A stretch of DNA of 64,000 bases from Steroidobacteraceae bacterium (lineage in GTDB: Bacteria > Pseudomonadota > Gammaproteobacteria > Steroidobacterales > Steroidobacteraceae): the NCBI GenBank assembly GCA_027531255.1, contig JAPZRU010000012.1, positions 124,001 through 188,000 of the forward strand, read 5' to 3'. Under the pieces are notes generated by a model that was given only the letters and a program-made list of their open reading frames with translations, was not told the DNA's origin and ran no database searches. This document shows, piece after piece, positions 56,265 to 64,000 of the stretch (positions are counted from its first letter, which is position 1; each line of letters starts with the position of its first letter). The position numbers and the translations under genes are program-made.

Positions 56265-57167
56265 ATGCACGTCGACGACTTGACGCTGGGCTTCACCGGG
56301 TGCGGTTACGGTGAGGACGATGCGCGCGCGGACCTCCGCGCGCGAGGCATCGCCGCCCCGCCGGACGACCGCCCCCGGACCCGCGCCGCCGCGATGTCGC
56401 TCAGCGGCCTGCTGCGCACCATCGAAGGCGACATCGTCCCGCGGCTCGTGCTCGCGCGCTGCACGGCACTGCCGGCGGCCGGCTCGGCCGCGCGCTCGCC
56501 CACGCGGGAAGAAGTCGAGGAACTCGTCGGCCTGCTGCTCGCGCACGAATCGGGCGTGGCGCTCGCGTTCGTGGCCGCGCTGCATGCCCGCGGCATGCCG
56601 CTCGACACCCTGTGTCTCGAACTGCTCGCGCCCGCCGCGCGGCGCATCGGCGAACTGTGGGAACACGATCGCGCCGACATCATGCAGGTCTCGCTCGCCC
56701 TCGCCCGCCTGCACACGGTGCTGCGCGAGGTCTCGGTCGACGGCCACGAGCCGATGATCGACTCCCACGAGCCTGGCGCGCGGGTGCTGCTGGTGCCGTC
56801 GCCGGGCGAGCAGCATACCTTCGGCCTGATGCTGGTGGCCGAATTCTTCCGGCGCGCCGGCTGGGACGTCTCCAGCGAGTTCCCCGCCACCACCGCGGAT
56901 CTGCTCGAACTCGTCGCGGGCGAACGCTTCGCCGTCGTCGGCCTGTCGTGCGCGTCCGAGTCGCGGCTCGACGGCCTCGCGTCGCGCATCCAGGCGGTGC
57001 GGCGCGCGTCGCGCAACCGCGGGATCGGCGTGCTGGTCGGCGGCCGCCTGTTCACGGATGCGCCCGAGCTCGCGGGCCGCATCGGCGCCGACGGGACCGC
57101 GGCCGACGGTCGCCAGGCCGTGCTGCAGGCGCGACGCCTGCGCGGCCTCCTGGTGGCAGCGCACTGA
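56265..57167 (+). CDS. aerR: AerR/PpaA-type B12-binding antirepressor
   Basis: Cobalamin-binding photoreceptor/antirepressor of CrtJ/PpsR, about 300 aa. A helical cap (EELVGLLLAHESGVALAFV, LELLAPAARRIGELWEHDRAD) precedes the B12-binding Rossmann part, which shows GEQHTFGLMLVAEFFRRAGW. The His of QHTFG corresponds to the B12-contacting His of AerR; the DxHxxG Asp is replaced. The start may be ATG 56265 or ATG 56395; a longer frame from 56139 is less likely. It is followed by ppsR, the standard order. Confidence 0.88.
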   Translation: MHVDDLTLGFTGCGYGEDDARADLRARGIAAPPDDRPRTRAAAMSLSGLLRTIEGDIVPRLVLARCTALPAAGSAARSPTREEVEELVGLLLAHESGVALAFVAALHARGMPLDTLCLELLAPAARRIGELWEHDRADIMQVSLALARLHTVLREVSVDGHEPMIDSHEPGARVLLVPSPGEQHTFGLMLVAEFFRRAGWDVSSEFPATTADLLELVAGERFAVVGLSCASESRLDGLASRIQAVRRASRNRGIGVLVGGRLFTDAPELAGRIGADGTAADGRQAVLQARRLRGLLVAAH

Positions 57168-57224
57168 CAGGCGAGCGCGTTTAAACTTGCGCGCCAACCC
57201 CACGGACCCGGACCGGACAGCGCA

Positions 57225-58673
57225 GTGAAGGCTTTCAGCGCCGCGAAACAATGGCTGGGCGAGGTCGACGCCCAGACCGCCGCGCAGTTCGTCGCGGTCG
57301 CATCCGACGTCGCGCTGCTGGTCGCACCCCGCGACGTGCCGGTGATCCGCGACGTGGCCTTCGGCAGCAACGAACTCGCGCGCGAGATCACCGAGGACTG
57401 GACCGGCCGCGCGTGGCTCGACCTGGTGACGATCGAGAGCCGCCCGAAGGTCGAGGCCCTCGTTCGCGACGCGCTCGCGAACGCGCCGCCGCGCTGGCGG
57501 CACGTGAACCACCGCTCCCCGTCGGGCGGCGAGGACATCCCGGTGCTCTACGCCGCGCTGCCCGTCGCCGGCGGCACGAGCGTGCTCGCGATGGGTCGCA
57601 GCCTGCGGCCCATCGCCACGCTGCAGCAGCGCCTGCTCGACGCCCAGCAGTCGATGGACCGCGAGTACTCGCGGATGCGCCAGGCGGAAACCCGCCACCG
57701 GCTGCTGTTCCAGCTGTCGAGCGAGGCGGTGCTCATCGTCGACGCCGCCAGCCGCCGCGTGGTGGAGGCGAACCCCTCGAGCGCCCGGCTGCTCGGCGCG
57801 CAGGAACGCGCGCTGATCGGCCGGCCGTTCCCGGAACGGCTCGACGCCGCGAGCGAACGGGCGCTCGAGACCCTGCTCGCGACCGTGCGCGCCACGGGCC
57901 GCACCGAGGAGACGCGCGTGCGCACCGCCGACGGCGCGCACGAGTTCCTCGCCGCCGTGTCGCTGTTCCGCGAGGAGCGCGGCACCTTCTTCCTGGTACG
58001 GCTCGCGCCGCACGGCGGCGCGGCCGGCAACGGCCACGCGGTGCCCCGCGCCTCCCGCGTGCTGGAACTGGTCGAGAACGGGCCCGACGGCTTCCTGGTC
58101 ACCGACCCGGACGGTCGCATCGAGTACGCGAACCGCGCGTTCCTCGACATGGCGCAGCTCGCCACCGAGGAACTGGCCCGCGGCGAATCGCTCGAGCGCT
58201 GGCTGGGCCGCCCGGGCGTGGATTTCGGTCTGCTGTCCGCGCACCTCAAGGAGCACCGCTCGATCCGCCTGTTCGCGACGACGGTGCGGGGCGAATACGG
58301 CTCGGTCACCGACGTCGAGATCTGCGCGGTGGCGGTGCCGGACGCCGAACAGCCGCGGCTCGGCTTCACGGTGCGCAACGTGAGCCACCGCGTCGCCGCG
58401 GAGAAGCGCGTGCACCGCGAGCGGCCGCGCTCGGTCGAACAGCTGACCGAACTCGTCGGCCGGGTGCCGCTGAAGGAGCTGGTGCGCGAGTCCAGCGACA
58501 TGATCGAGCGCCTCTGCATCGAAGCCGCGCTCGAACTCACCGGGGACAATCGCGCGTCCGCCGCCGAGATCCTCGGCCTGAGCCGGCAGAGCCTGTACGC
58601 GAAGCTGCGCCGCTACGGGCTCGGCGACCTCGTCTCCACCGAGGACGACGCGGAGCCGCCCGCGTCCGCCTGA
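57225..58673 (+). CDS. ppsR: CrtJ/PpsR transcriptional repressor
   Basis: Redox/light-responsive repressor of photosynthesis genes, 482 aa. An N-terminal region, PAS domains at about residues 150-265 and 285-400, and a C-terminal Fis-type HTH are visible: RASAAEILGLSRQSLYAKLR. The redox-active Cys next to the HTH is conserved as C431 (ERLCIEAALELTGDN); another Cys is C367. GTG start chosen from the frame and the family N-terminus. Binding sites of the TGT-N12-ACA type lie on both sides of this gene. Confidence 0.93.
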   Translation: MKAFSAAKQWLGEVDAQTAAQFVAVASDVALLVAPRDVPVIRDVAFGSNELAREITEDWTGRAWLDLVTIESRPKVEALVRDALANAPPRWRHVNHRSPSGGEDIPVLYAALPVAGGTSVLAMGRSLRPIATLQQRLLDAQQSMDREYSRMRQAETRHRLLFQLSSEAVLIVDAASRRVVEANPSSARLLGAQERALIGRPFPERLDAASERALETLLATVRATGRTEETRVRTADGAHEFLAAVSLFREERGTFFLVRLAPHGGAAGNGHAVPRASRVLELVENGPDGFLVTDPDGRIEYANRAFLDMAQLATEELARGESLERWLGRPGVDFGLLSAHLKEHRSIRLFATTVRGEYGSVTDVEICAVAVPDAEQPRLGFTVRNVSHRVAAEKRVHRERPRSVEQLTELVGRVPLKELVRESSDMIERLCIEAALELTGDNRASAAEILGLSRQSLYAKLRRYGLGDLVSTEDDAEPPASA

Positions 58674-58712
58674 GAACGGCTTTCATCGTCAATCCGGTTT
58701 TCCACATCTGCC

Positions 58713-58730
58713 TGTAAATCCAGCTTGACA
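58713..58730 (+). promoter_or_regulatory. CrtJ/PpsR box upstream of bchG (exact consensus)
   Basis: TGTAAATCCAGCTTGACA is an exact TGT-N12-ACA match. Its right arm is the -35 TTGACA of the bchG promoter, so repression by occlusion is expected. Confidence 0.72.
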
Positions 58731-58753
58731 CCTACTCGGCGCCGGACTAGCGT
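58725..58753 (+). promoter_or_regulatory. Candidate bchG promoter
   Basis: -35 TTGACA (58725-58730), 17-base spacer, -10 TAGCGT (58748-58753). The predicted start is at or next to the ATG at 58760, so the message may be leaderless. Both this and the bchF promoter have GGAC right before the TAGSGT hexamer. Confidence 0.6.
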
Positions 58754-58759
58754 CGGGTC

Positions 58760-59662
58760 ATGGCACGCACAGCGACTCACGCGATCCCCTCGGCGCGCCC
58801 CGCCCTCCCGGCCGTCGTCGAGCTCCTCAAGCCGATCACCTGGTTCCCGCCGATGTGGGCGCTCGCCTGCGGCGTGATCAGCACGGGCGGCGCCGTCGCG
58901 CCGCGCTGGGCGCAGGTGCTCGCCGGCATCGTGCTGGCGGGGCCGCTGGTGTGCGGCACCAGCCAGGCGGTGAACGACTGGTTCGATCGCCACGTCGATG
59001 CGATCAACGAGCCGCACCGGCCGATCCCGTCCGGCCGGCTGCCCGGCTACTGGGGCCTCTACGTCGCGATCATCTGGACGCTGGTCTCGCTCGGCGTCGC
59101 GTGGCTGCTCGGGCCGTGGGGCTTCGCCGCCGCGGTCGTCGGCCTGGCGCTGGCGTGGGCCTACAGCGCGCCGCCGTTCCGGCTGAAGCGCAACGGCTGG
59201 TGGGGCAACTCCGCCGTCGCGGCCTGCTACGAGGGCCTGCCGTGGCTCACCGGCGTGATCGTGATGACGGGTGCAGCCCCGTCGCCGCGCGTGCTGGCGG
59301 TAGCCGCGCTCTACAGCTTCGGCGCCCACGGCATCATGACGCTGAACGACTTCAAGTCGGTGCCCGGCGACCGCCGGATGGGCATCCGCTCGCTGCCGGT
59401 TCAGCACGGCGAGGCGAACGCCGCGGCGATCGCCTGCTTCATGATGGCGATCGCGCAGGCCGCGGTGATCGGCCTGCTGTTCTGGTGGGGCCACGGCTGG
59501 TACGCCGCCGTCGTCGGCGTGCTGCTGCTCGCGCAGCTCGCGCTGATGGAACGCCTGCTCGACGACCCGCGCGACCTCGCGCCCTGGTACAACGCCACCG
59601 GCATCGTGCTGTACGTGCTCGGCATGCTGGCCACGGCGTTCGCGCTGCGGCCCGGGATCTAG
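58760..59662 (+). CDS. bchG: Bacteriochlorophyll synthase (prenyltransferase)
   Basis: UbiA-superfamily enzyme of 300 aa that esterifies bacteriochlorophyllide with geranylgeranyl or phytyl diphosphate. The first Asp-rich motif is NDWFDRHVDAINEPHRPIPS, and the second is LNDFKSVPGDRRMGIRSLP. About nine membrane segments. It opens the bchG-pucC-bchP-tspO unit, with 4 bases to the next gene. Confidence 0.96.
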   Translation: MARTATHAIPSARPALPAVVELLKPITWFPPMWALACGVISTGGAVAPRWAQVLAGIVLAGPLVCGTSQAVNDWFDRHVDAINEPHRPIPSGRLPGYWGLYVAIIWTLVSLGVAWLLGPWGFAAAVVGLALAWAYSAPPFRLKRNGWWGNSAVAACYEGLPWLTGVIVMTGAAPSPRVLAVAALYSFGAHGIMTLNDFKSVPGDRRMGIRSLPVQHGEANAAAIACFMMAIAQAAVIGLLFWWGHGWYAAVVGVLLLAQLALMERLLDDPRDLAPWYNATGIVLYVLGMLATAFALRPGI

Positions 59663-59666
59663 CCGC

Positions 59667-61031
59667 GTGGCCGGGGCGGACGCGCCGACGCTCCGCTGGT
59701 CGGGCATCGTCCGGCTGGGGCTCGTCCAGACCGCGCTCGGCGCGATCGTCGTGCTCTGCACGTCCACGCTGAACCGCGTGATGGTCGTCGAGCTCGCGCT
59801 GCCGGCGCTGCTGCCCGGGCTCCTGGTCGCGTTCCACTACGGCGTGCAGATGGTCCGCCCGCGCTTCGGCCACGGCGCCGACGTCGGCGGCCGCACCACG
59901 CCGTGGATCGTCGGCGGCATGGCGGTGCTCGCGCTCGGCGGCATCGGCGCCACCGCCGCGACCGCGCTGATGGCCGTGAATCCCACGCTCGGCGTGCTCG
60001 CCGCGATCGTCGCGTACGCGATGATCGGCCTCGGCGTCGGCGCCGCGGGCACCTCGCAGCTGACGCTCCTCGCAAAGACCGTCGCGCCCCACCTGCGTGC
60101 GCCGGCGGCGACCACGCTCTGGATCATGATGATCGTCGGCTTCGCGGTGACCGCCGGCATCACCGGCCACTTCCTGCAGCCGTTCTCGTTCGGGCGCCTC
60201 GTGCTCGTGCACTCGGTCGCGGCGACGCTCGCGTTCGCGGTCGCGGTGCTCGCGATCCGCGGACTCGAGGACCGCGCGCGCGCCGCGCACGACCCGGCGG
60301 CGCCGGCGACCCCGACCGGCGGCTTCCGGGAGGCGCTCGGCGCGGTGTGGGCGCAGTCCGAGGCGCGGCTGTTCACGGTGTTCGTGTTCGTCGCCTCGCT
60401 CGCGTACAGCATGCAGGAGCTGATCCTCGAGCCGTACGCGGGTCTCGCGTTCGGCATGAGCCCGGGCGAGACCACGCAGCTGTCGGGCGCCCAGCACGGC
60501 GGCGCGCTCGCCGGCATGCTGCTGGTCGCCGTCGCGGGGGGCCTGGCGAAGCGACTCGTCGGCCGCCGGTTCGTGTCGCTGCGCACCTGGATGATCGGCG
60601 GCTGCCTCGCGAGCGCCGCGATGCTGGCGCTGCTCGCCGCCGCGGACTGGTTCGGGCCGGGCTTTCCGCTCGCCGCCGTGGTGTTCGCGCTCGGCGTCGG
60701 CAACGGCGCGTTCACGATCGCCGCGCTCGGCTCGATGATGGAACTGGCGGGTGCACCGAAGGACGGCCGCGAAGGCCTGCGCATGGGCCTCTGGGGCGCC
60801 GCGCAGGCGATCGCGTTCGCCGCGGGCGGCCTGCTCGGCACCGGGCTCGTCGACCTCGTGCGCTACGTCTACGCCGACCCGCTCGGCGCCTACGGCATCG
60901 TGTTCGGCATCGAGTCCGGCATGTTCGTCGCCGCGGCCGCGCTGGCCGCGAGCCTCGGCGGCCTGCGCGCAGCCGCGACCCGGGCCGCACCGCCGCGGGC
61001 GGCCCCCGGCTACGCGATGCCCCGCCACTGA
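59667..61031 (+). CDS. PucC family protein (BCH2 type) linked to bchG/bchP
   Basis: MFS-like membrane protein of 454 aa, the second PucC-family member in this window. Text: CTSTLNRVMVVELALPALLPG, ALLVAFHYGVQMVRPRFGHG-like segment, LAYSMQELILEPYAGLAFGMS. The gene between bchG and bchP in most phototrophic proteobacteria is this BCH2/ORF428 type; a role in pigment delivery to light-harvesting complexes is inferred. GTG start, 4 bases after bchG. Confidence 0.93.
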   Translation: MAGADAPTLRWSGIVRLGLVQTALGAIVVLCTSTLNRVMVVELALPALLPGLLVAFHYGVQMVRPRFGHGADVGGRTTPWIVGGMAVLALGGIGATAATALMAVNPTLGVLAAIVAYAMIGLGVGAAGTSQLTLLAKTVAPHLRAPAATTLWIMMIVGFAVTAGITGHFLQPFSFGRLVLVHSVAATLAFAVAVLAIRGLEDRARAAHDPAAPATPTGGFREALGAVWAQSEARLFTVFVFVASLAYSMQELILEPYAGLAFGMSPGETTQLSGAQHGGALAGMLLVAVAGGLAKRLVGRRFVSLRTWMIGGCLASAAMLALLAAADWFGPGFPLAAVVFALGVGNGAFTIAALGSMMELAGAPKDGREGLRMGLWGAAQAIAFAAGGLLGTGLVDLVRYVYADPLGAYGIVFGIESGMFVAAAALAASLGGLRAAATRAAPPRAAPGYAMPRH

Positions 61032-61060
61032 ATCCCGGCCGCCCGCGCGGAGGGCCTGCG

Positions 61061-62332
61061 ATGACCACCATCCCTGAACGCTTCGACGTCGTCGTGATCG
61101 GCGGCGGCCCCGCCGGCGCGACCGCCGCGACGGATCTCGCACGTGCCGGACGGCGCGTGCTGCTGGTCGATCGCGGCGGCCGCATCAAGCCGTGCGGCGG
61201 CGCCGTGCCGCCGCAGCTCATCGAGGAGTTCGAGATCCCAGAGAGCCTGCTGGTCGCGCGCATCGACTCCGCGCGGATGGTCGCGCCGAGCGCGCGGTCG
61301 GTCGACATGCCGATCGACGGCGGCTACGTCGGGATGGTCGACCGCGAGGTCTACGACGAATGGCTGCGCGGCCGCGCGGCGCGGGCGGGCGCGATGCGCG
61401 TGCGCGCGACCTTCGAGCGGCTCGCCTACGACGCGGACGGCGGCGTTCGCGTCGAGCTGCGCTCCACGGCCGAGGCGGACGCGGGCACCGTGTACGCGGT
61501 CGAGGCCGAGGCGGTGATCGGCGCCGACGGCGCGAACTCCGCGGTGGCGAAGCAGTGCATTCCCGGCGCGGACCGCATCCGGTACGTGGCGGCCTACCAC
61601 GAGATCGTGCGCGCGCCGCGGCGCTCGCGGGGCGCCGCGACGGTCGCGGCCCCCGCGGCATCCGTCGCCTCGCCGCGCGGACCCGGCGGCGCGGAACCGG
61701 CGGACTACTCCGCCACGCGCTGCGACGTCTGGTACCAGGGCACCGTGTCGCCGGACTTCTACGGCTGGGTGTTCCCGCACGGCGATACCGTGAGCGTCGG
61801 CGTCGGCAGTGCGCACAAGGGCTACTCGCTGCGCGCCGCGACCGCGCGGCTGCGCGCGGCGGCCGGGCTCGACGGCCAGGAAACGGTGCGCCGCGAGGGC
61901 GCGCCGATCCCGATGAAGCCGCTGCGGCGCTGGGACGACGGCCGCGCGGTGCTCGTGGCCGGCGACGCCGCCGGCGTGGTCGCGCCGGCGTCGGGCGAGG
62001 GCATCTACTACGCGATGGCCTGCGGGCGCATGGCGGCCAGGGCCGTCGATGCGTTCCTGGCGACCGGCGACGGGCGCCAACTCGCCGGTGCACGCCGCGA
62101 GTTCATGCGGGCGCACGGCCGCGTGTTCTGGGTGCTCGGCCTGCTGCAGCACTTCTGGTACTCGAGCGACGGCCGGCGCGAGCGCTTCGTCGCGATGTGC
62201 CGCGACCCCGACGTGCAGCGCCTCACCTGGCAGGCCTACATGCATAAGAAGCTGGTGCGCGGCCGGCCGTTCGCGCACGTGCGCGTGTTCTTCAAGGACG
62301 CCGCGCACCTGCTGGGCTTCGCGCGCACCTGA
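61061..62332 (+). CDS. bchP: Geranylgeranyl reductase
   Basis: FAD-dependent reductase of 423 aa that converts the geranylgeranyl tail to phytyl. FAD-binding VVVIGGGPAGATAATDLARA, GGRIKPCGGAVPPQLIEEF, and the C-terminal VLVAGDAAGVVAPASGEGIY are family hallmarks. An Ala/Gly/Pro/Arg-rich insert of about 25 residues after HEIVRAP (before TRCDVWYQG) makes it longer than usual. The final region ends HVRVFFKDAAHLLG. Confidence 0.96.
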   Translation: MTTIPERFDVVVIGGGPAGATAATDLARAGRRVLLVDRGGRIKPCGGAVPPQLIEEFEIPESLLVARIDSARMVAPSARSVDMPIDGGYVGMVDREVYDEWLRGRAARAGAMRVRATFERLAYDADGGVRVELRSTAEADAGTVYAVEAEAVIGADGANSAVAKQCIPGADRIRYVAAYHEIVRAPRRSRGAATVAAPAASVASPRGPGGAEPADYSATRCDVWYQGTVSPDFYGWVFPHGDTVSVGVGSAHKGYSLRAATARLRAAAGLDGQETVRREGAPIPMKPLRRWDDGRAVLVAGDAAGVVAPASGEGIYYAMACGRMAARAVDAFLATGDGRQLAGARREFMRAHGRVFWVLGLLQHFWYSSDGRRERFVAMCRDPDVQRLTWQAYMHKKLVRGRPFAHVRVFFKDAAHLLGFART

Positions 62333-62384
62333 CCGCCCGGGGTCGCCTACACTGCCGGGGAACCCGGGTTCCCCGCCGACCGCC

Positions 62385-62891
62385 GTGAACGTCTCCCGCA
62401 CGCCTACCGCACCGCCGTCCTTCTGGAAGCCGCTCGCCGTGGCCGCCGGCCTCGCCCTCGCGATCGGCGCGGCCGGCGGCCTGCTCACGCGCCTCGACGC
62501 GTGGTACTACGCGCTGCGCGTGCCGCCCTGGAAGCCGCCCGACCTCGCGTTCGGCCCGGCGTGGACGACGATCTTCGCGCTCTGCGCGGTGGCCGCGGCG
62601 CTCGCGTGGCGCGCGCGGCCCGAGGCCGCGTTCCGGCGCCGCCTGCTCCTCGCGTTCGGCGTCAACGCGGCACTGAACGTGCTCTGGAGCGCGCTGTTCT
62701 TCTTCCTGCGCCGCCCCGACTGGGCCTCGAGCGAAGTCGTGCTGCTCTGGGGCTCGATCGTGTGGGTCATGGTCGTGCTCCAGAACGCCTCGCGCCTCGC
62801 GGCCCTGCTGCTCCTGCCCTATCTCGCGTGGGTGACGCTGGCGGCGGCGCTGACGTGGGAGATCGCGCGCCTGAACGGACCGTTCGGCTGA
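62385..62891 (+). CDS. tspO: TspO/MBR family protein
   Basis: Five-helix outer- or inner-membrane protein of 168 aa that binds tetrapyrroles and in Rhodobacter tunes photosynthesis gene expression. Text: WYYALRVPPWKPPDLAFGP, NAALNVLWSALFFFLRRPD and LLLPYLAWVTLAAALTWEI are typical. GTG start. In Rhodobacter tspO sits near ppsR; here it ends the bchP unit. Confidence 0.9.
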   Translation: MNVSRTPTAPPSFWKPLAVAAGLALAIGAAGGLLTRLDAWYYALRVPPWKPPDLAFGPAWTTIFALCAVAAALAWRARPEAAFRRRLLLAFGVNAALNVLWSALFFFLRRPDWASSEVVLLWGSIVWVMVVLQNASRLAALLLLPYLAWVTLAAALTWEIARLNGPFG

Positions 62892-62894
62892 GCC

Positions 62895-63185
62895 ATGGAA
62901 GGCGCGCTGCCCCGCTGGGTGCTGGAGTGGCTGGCGAGCGGCCGGCTCGTCGACCTCGCGCTCGCGGTGCTCGTGCTCGAAGCGGCGTGGCTCGCGCTCC
63001 TGCAGCGTCGCGTGCTCGGCCACGCCCCGCCCGTCGCGGCCTGGCTGCCGAACCTGCTCGCCGGCGTCGCGCTCTTGCTCGCGCTGCGGGCCGCCCTGAC
63101 CGGCGCGACCGCGTGGGTCGTCGTGTGGCTGACGGCGGCCTTCGCCGCGCACCTCGCCGAGCTGGCGCGACACCTGCGGCGCTGA
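62895..63185 (+). CDS. Small membrane protein after tspO, unknown
   Basis: Protein of 96 aa with about three hydrophobic segments (residues 18-36, 44-66 and 70-88). No family recognised. Starts 3 bases after the tspO stop, so it is very likely co-transcribed with the photosynthesis genes. Confidence 0.65.
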   Translation: MEGALPRWVLEWLASGRLVDLALAVLVLEAAWLALLQRRVLGHAPPVAAWLPNLLAGVALLLALRAALTGATAWVVVWLTAAFAAHLAELARHLRR

Positions 63186-63204
63186 GCAGGACCGCGCCCC
63201 GCCC

Positions 63205-63244
63205 AGCCCGACCACGGCGCGCTCAGCCCGACGACGGCGCGCTC
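63205..63244. repeat. 20-base tandem duplication at the dehydratase 3' end
   Basis: Two adjacent 20-base copies starting AGCCCGAC, differing at one base, between the tspO unit and the dehydratase. The second copy runs into the dehydratase stop codon. Confidence 0.75.
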
Positions 63245-64000
63245 AGCCGGTGCTCGTCAGCACGCGTGCAAAGGCCTCGGGGTCGACGTTCGCGCCCGAC
63301 AGCGTCACCGCGGTCACGCGGCCGCGCGTCTCGAGCCGCCCGGCCAGCACCGCGGCCAGCGCCGCCGCACCGCCCGGCTCGACCACGAGCTTCAGGTCGC
63401 GGAACGCGAGCCGCATCGCGTCGCGCACCTCGGGGTCCGTGACGACGAGCACGCCGCTCAGCCGCGCGCGCAGGATCGGGAACGTGAGCTCGCCCGGCTG
63501 CACGACCAGCAGCGCGTCGCAGATCGAGCGCGTGCCCGGCTCGTTGACCTCGCGGCGGCCCGACTGCAGCGAGCGCGCGAGGTCGTCGTGGCCGGCGGGC
63601 TCGGTGGCGTACAGGCGCGTCGCCGGCGAGCGCCCGGCGAGTGCGACGGCGATCCCGGAGGACAGTCCGCCGCCGGCGCAGCACGCCACCGCCTGGTCCA
63701 CCGCAACGCCGCGCTCCGCCGCCTGCGCGGCGATCTCGAGGCCGATCGTGCCCTGGCCGGCCATCACGTACGGGTCGTCGAAGGCCGGCACCAGCACGCT
63801 CCCGCGCTCCGCGGCGATGCGGGCCGCGATCGCCTCGCGGGACTCGCGGAGCCGGTCGTAGGTCACCACCTCGGCGCCGAGCGCCCGCGTGTTCGCGAGC
63901 TTGATCGCGGGCGCGTCCGCGGGCATCACGATGGTCGCGCGCATGCCGAGGCGCCGCGCCGCGTCCGCGACGCCCTGGGCGTGGTTGCCGGACGAGAACG
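63243..64000 (-). CDS. Serine/threonine dehydratase-type PLP enzyme (5' end beyond window)
   Basis: Fold-type II pyridoxal phosphate enzyme whose N-terminus lies off the right edge. Visible: SSGNHAQGVADAARRLG (substrate/PLP loop), ATIVMPADAPAIK, CCAGGGLSSGIAVAL (phosphate-binding Gly loop) and a C-terminal VVEPGGAAALAAVL. The PLP lysine is upstream of the window. There is no ACT regulatory domain, so biosynthetic IlvA is less likely; serine racemase/TdcB-type threonine ammonia-lyase fits. Confidence 0.88.
   Translation of the reverse strand, partial: FSSGNHAQGVADAARRLGMRATIVMPADAPAIKLANTRALGAEVVTYDRLRESREAIAARIAAERGSVLVPAFDDPYVMAGQGTIGLEIAAQAAERGVAVDQAVACCAGGGLSSGIAVALAGRSPATRLYATEPAGHDDLARSLQSGRREVNEPGTRSICDALLVVQPGELTFPILRARLSGVLVVTDPEVRDAMRLAFRDLKLVVEPGGAAALAAVLAGRLETRGRVTAVTLSGANVDPEAFARVLTSTG

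Noticed and set aside
56088-58415. 775-codon minus-strand open frame across aerR and ppsR
   Set aside because: Antisense to genes with clear B12-binding, PAS and HTH text; it would also cover the operator region.

Overview
This window comes from a very GC-rich proteobacterium that makes bacteriochlorophyll. A gammaproteobacterium near Xanthomonadales/Nevskiales fits best: the order holA-nadD-rsfS-rlmH-maf-rng-yhdP-nitrilase and the leuS-lptE pair are what that group carries. The taxon is inferred from gene order only. Nearly every base is coding, no gap exceeds 300 bases, and many neighbours overlap by 4 bases. No rRNA, tRNA, CRISPR array or insertion sequence was seen.

Layout. 1-14388: housekeeping genes on the minus strand (nitrilase-family amidase, alkaline phosphatase with a small membrane partner, yhdP, rng, maf, rlmH, rsfS, nadD, holA), interrupted by one plus-strand CHASE3 histidine kinase. 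14450-20455: a plus-strand zinc-acquisition operon of the Zrg type (His-rich small protein, TonB-dependent receptor with a His/Asp-rich loop, DUF2796 protein, MacB-type ATPase and permease, DUF3299 protein) behind a Zur-like operator. 20490-29313: transport and metabolism (azlCD, a glutathione transferase, a lipoprotein, a COG0523 GTPase, cobT-cobS-phosphatase, a BtuF-like protein, a PCuAC copper chaperone, an esterase). 29310-32997: leuS-lptE plus an HExxH protein. 33071-39879: a VOC protein with an Lrp/AsnC regulator, a TonB receptor-cupin-MFS uptake locus, sugE and a small membrane protein.

39899-63185 is part of a photosynthesis gene cluster with two divergent arms. The minus arm reads bchF-bchN-bchB-bchH-bchL-bchM-lhaA-puhA-puhB-puhC-acsF-puhE-dxs. 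The plus arm reads aerR/ppaA-ppsR/crtJ-bchG-pucC-like-bchP-tspO-small membrane gene. The products build reaction-centre subunit H and its assembly factors, the dark-operative protochlorophyllide reductase, the chelatase H subunit and methyltransferase, the oxygen-dependent cyclase, and the phytylation steps. bchC/X/Y/Z/D/I, puf and crt genes are not here and must lie elsewhere. The oxygen-dependent cyclase AcsF, with no bchE in view, fits an aerobic anoxygenic phototroph.

Regulation can be read from the sequence. The bchF-aerR gap holds two abutting near-matches to the CrtJ/PpsR box, each covering a TTGACA. The bchG promoter has an exact TGT-N12-ACA box over its -35. The bchF and bchG promoters share TTGACA-17-TAGSGT. 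AerR keeps the His of its cobalamin-binding domain, and lower-ligand cobalamin genes lie 30 kb away in the same window. The right edge cuts a serine/threonine dehydratase-type gene.
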